DNA of 64,000 nucleotides from Paraglaciecola sp. L3A3 (lineage in GTDB: Bacteria > Pseudomonadota > Gammaproteobacteria > Enterobacterales > Alteromonadaceae), in the NCBI RefSeq assembly GCF_009796765.1, contig NZ_CP047023.1, forward strand, positions 4,447,501 to 4,511,500. The letters are read 5' to 3'. The notes below the pieces were generated by a model. That model was not told where the DNA came from, made no database searches, and saw only the letters and a program-made list of their open reading frames with translations. Position numbers and translations under genes: made by a program. Below are positions 63,164 through 64,000 of the stretch, in pieces; position 1 is the stretch's first letter; each line of letters starts with the position of its first letter.

Positions 63164-64000
63164 TTATTTTGATAATTGCACAACTTCCGCTAATTTTTTG
63201 GCGTTACGCTGGCGGGCTCTGCTTTGATATACCATGCCAATTAACATAATAATGAGCATTGCTGCGAGTGCTTTCCAGATAAAATAATCTTCCTTGCCTT
63301 GTTGTTGTTCTTGCTTTTGTTGCTTTTCAAGTTTTTGGCCTTCAACTGGTTGTTCAGCACTTTGTTTAGAAGCTGCTTTTTGCAGAATTTTTTGAGCTGC
63401 CATATCTTCCATGGTTTTAGCTTGTTGCATGGGTTGTAATCCAAAACCTTTGGCTAATTCATTAGCATGTTCTCGTACTGCATCATTCATCACAATTAAG
63501 TCATATTTCTCAACCATTTCAATGTACTTTTCAACTATAGATTTTAAACGTTGCTCATCAGTGTCCCAATAATCTTTACGCTCGGCTTCTAACATACGTT
63601 CCATCATTTGCGCTAATGCGCCTGGGTTTACTTCTTTAAACCAGTCGTCTAAACCAATCTCTAGTTCATCGTTAATGTAGATATCAACAAATTCATCCCA
63701 TTGGTCATTACGCACAACATTTGGATCAACGACTTGCCAGCCCCAAAAGTTATTGAGGTTACCAGCCATGGTGACTGCGCCACTGTAACCTTCTTTTTGC
63801 ATCTCAGTTATCCAACGTTTATGGAAGTTACGGGTACGTAATTCTTTTGCAAGCATCTCTGCCGCCATTTCCATTTTAGCTTTTTTGACATTACGTAAAT
63901 TACTGATCATCATTTCGGGACTCTTACCATCGATATTACGCACAGCTAACGCCAAAGAACCGAAATACTCAAATGGGTCGTCAGAGGTGATCATGCCGTA
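63164..64000 (-). CDS. cobN: CobN-like cobaltochelatase/Mg-chelatase large subunit, C-terminal part (cut by window edge)
   Basis: The minus-strand frame is open through base 64000 (YGMITSDDPFEYFGSLALAV reads across the Met at 63994), so this is the 3' end of a much longer gene. The sequence MITSDDPFEYFGSLALAVRN, RNFHKRWITEMQKEGYSGA, WGWQVVDPNVVRNDQWDEF and NPGALAQMMERMLEAERKDY is the C-terminal region of CobN/BchH-type chelatase subunits. Unlike classical CobN it continues with a Gln-rich linker and a membrane helix (KALAAMLIIMLIGMVYQ) near the C-terminus, as in the membrane-linked CobN variants of gammaproteobacteria. It probably inserts cobalt in B12-related metabolism or serves TonB-linked tetrapyrrole handling. 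Confidence 0.88.
   Translation of the reverse strand, partial: YGMITSDDPFEYFGSLALAVRNIDGKSPEMMISNLRNVKKAKMEMAAEMLAKELRTRNFHKRWITEMQKEGYSGAVTMAGNLNNFWGWQVVDPNVVRNDQWDEFVDIYINDELEIGLDDWFKEVNPGALAQMMERMLEAERKDYWDTDEQRLKSIVEKYIEMVEKYDLIVMNDAVREHANELAKGFGLQPMQQAKTMEDMAAQKILQKAASKQSAEQPVEGQKLEKQQKQEQQQGKEDYFIWKALAAMLIIMLIGMVYQSRARQRNAKKLAEVVQLSK

Overview
The window reads as chromosomal DNA of a low-GC marine gammaproteobacterium of the order Alteromonadales. A Paraglaciecola or Glaciecola-like organism is the best guess. The reasons are the rppH-ptsP-mutH cluster, the paired TIGR03546/TIGR03545 genes, TonB receptors, an MHYT sensor kinase and the AT-rich coding style. The genus is an inference from gene content only.

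Layout. 0-3 kb: ptsP (cut by the window edge), rppH and mutH. 3-12 kb: small or poorly known genes (DUF1272, a glycine-rich-domain protein, a lipoprotein, a HAD dehalogenase) and a 1,422-residue multi-pass membrane protein of unknown function. 12-16.5 kb: an aldehyde dehydrogenase/acetolactate-synthase-like operon and a CYTH triphosphatase. 16.7-21.3 kb: ygiM, TIGR03546, TIGR03545 and a response regulator with helical repeats. 21.4-32.5 kb: a complete guanidine-use operon with an ABC transporter, carboxyguanidine deiminase CgdA/CgdB, guanidine carboxylase and allophanate hydrolase. It has a LysR gene upstream, a guanidine-I riboswitch at its head and a second riboswitch of a different class (guanidine-II, mini-ykkC) inside it, just before the carboxylase.

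32.46-33.74 kb is a 1.3-kb palindrome-rich tract. It opens with a 12-unit, 19-bp-period array of mini-hairpins whose stems differ from unit to unit by compensatory changes. 33.7-36.5 kb is an integron-cassette-like defence segment: attC-like sites, a CD-NTase plus SLATT pair (a short CBASS) and a TIR-domain gene. 37-43.3 kb is loosely packed: DUF2975/HTH, MBL-fold/MerR, a Cys-repeat protein, a solute-binding protein, a HEYGH peptidase-like protein and an Imm22-like protein. Three interspersed repeat families lie between these genes.

43.4-48.3 kb is a probable purine-scavenging locus: NCS2 permease, TonB receptor and a Tat-exported guanine-deaminase-like enzyme. A fragment of another TonB receptor follows. 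48.6-57.2 kb, all on the minus strand: an M3 oligopeptidase, an HD-GYP response regulator with an MHYT hybrid kinase, a CBS protein, a small secreted protein and a MipA/OmpV porin. 57.3-59.5 kb is groES-groEL with a sigma-32 promoter. A 3.4-kb insert then carries ParDE and a TOTE-type primase-helicase. It is bounded by a duplicate of the groEL 3' end, which suggests site-specific integration at groEL. The window ends in the C-terminal part of a CobN-like chelatase subunit on the minus strand.
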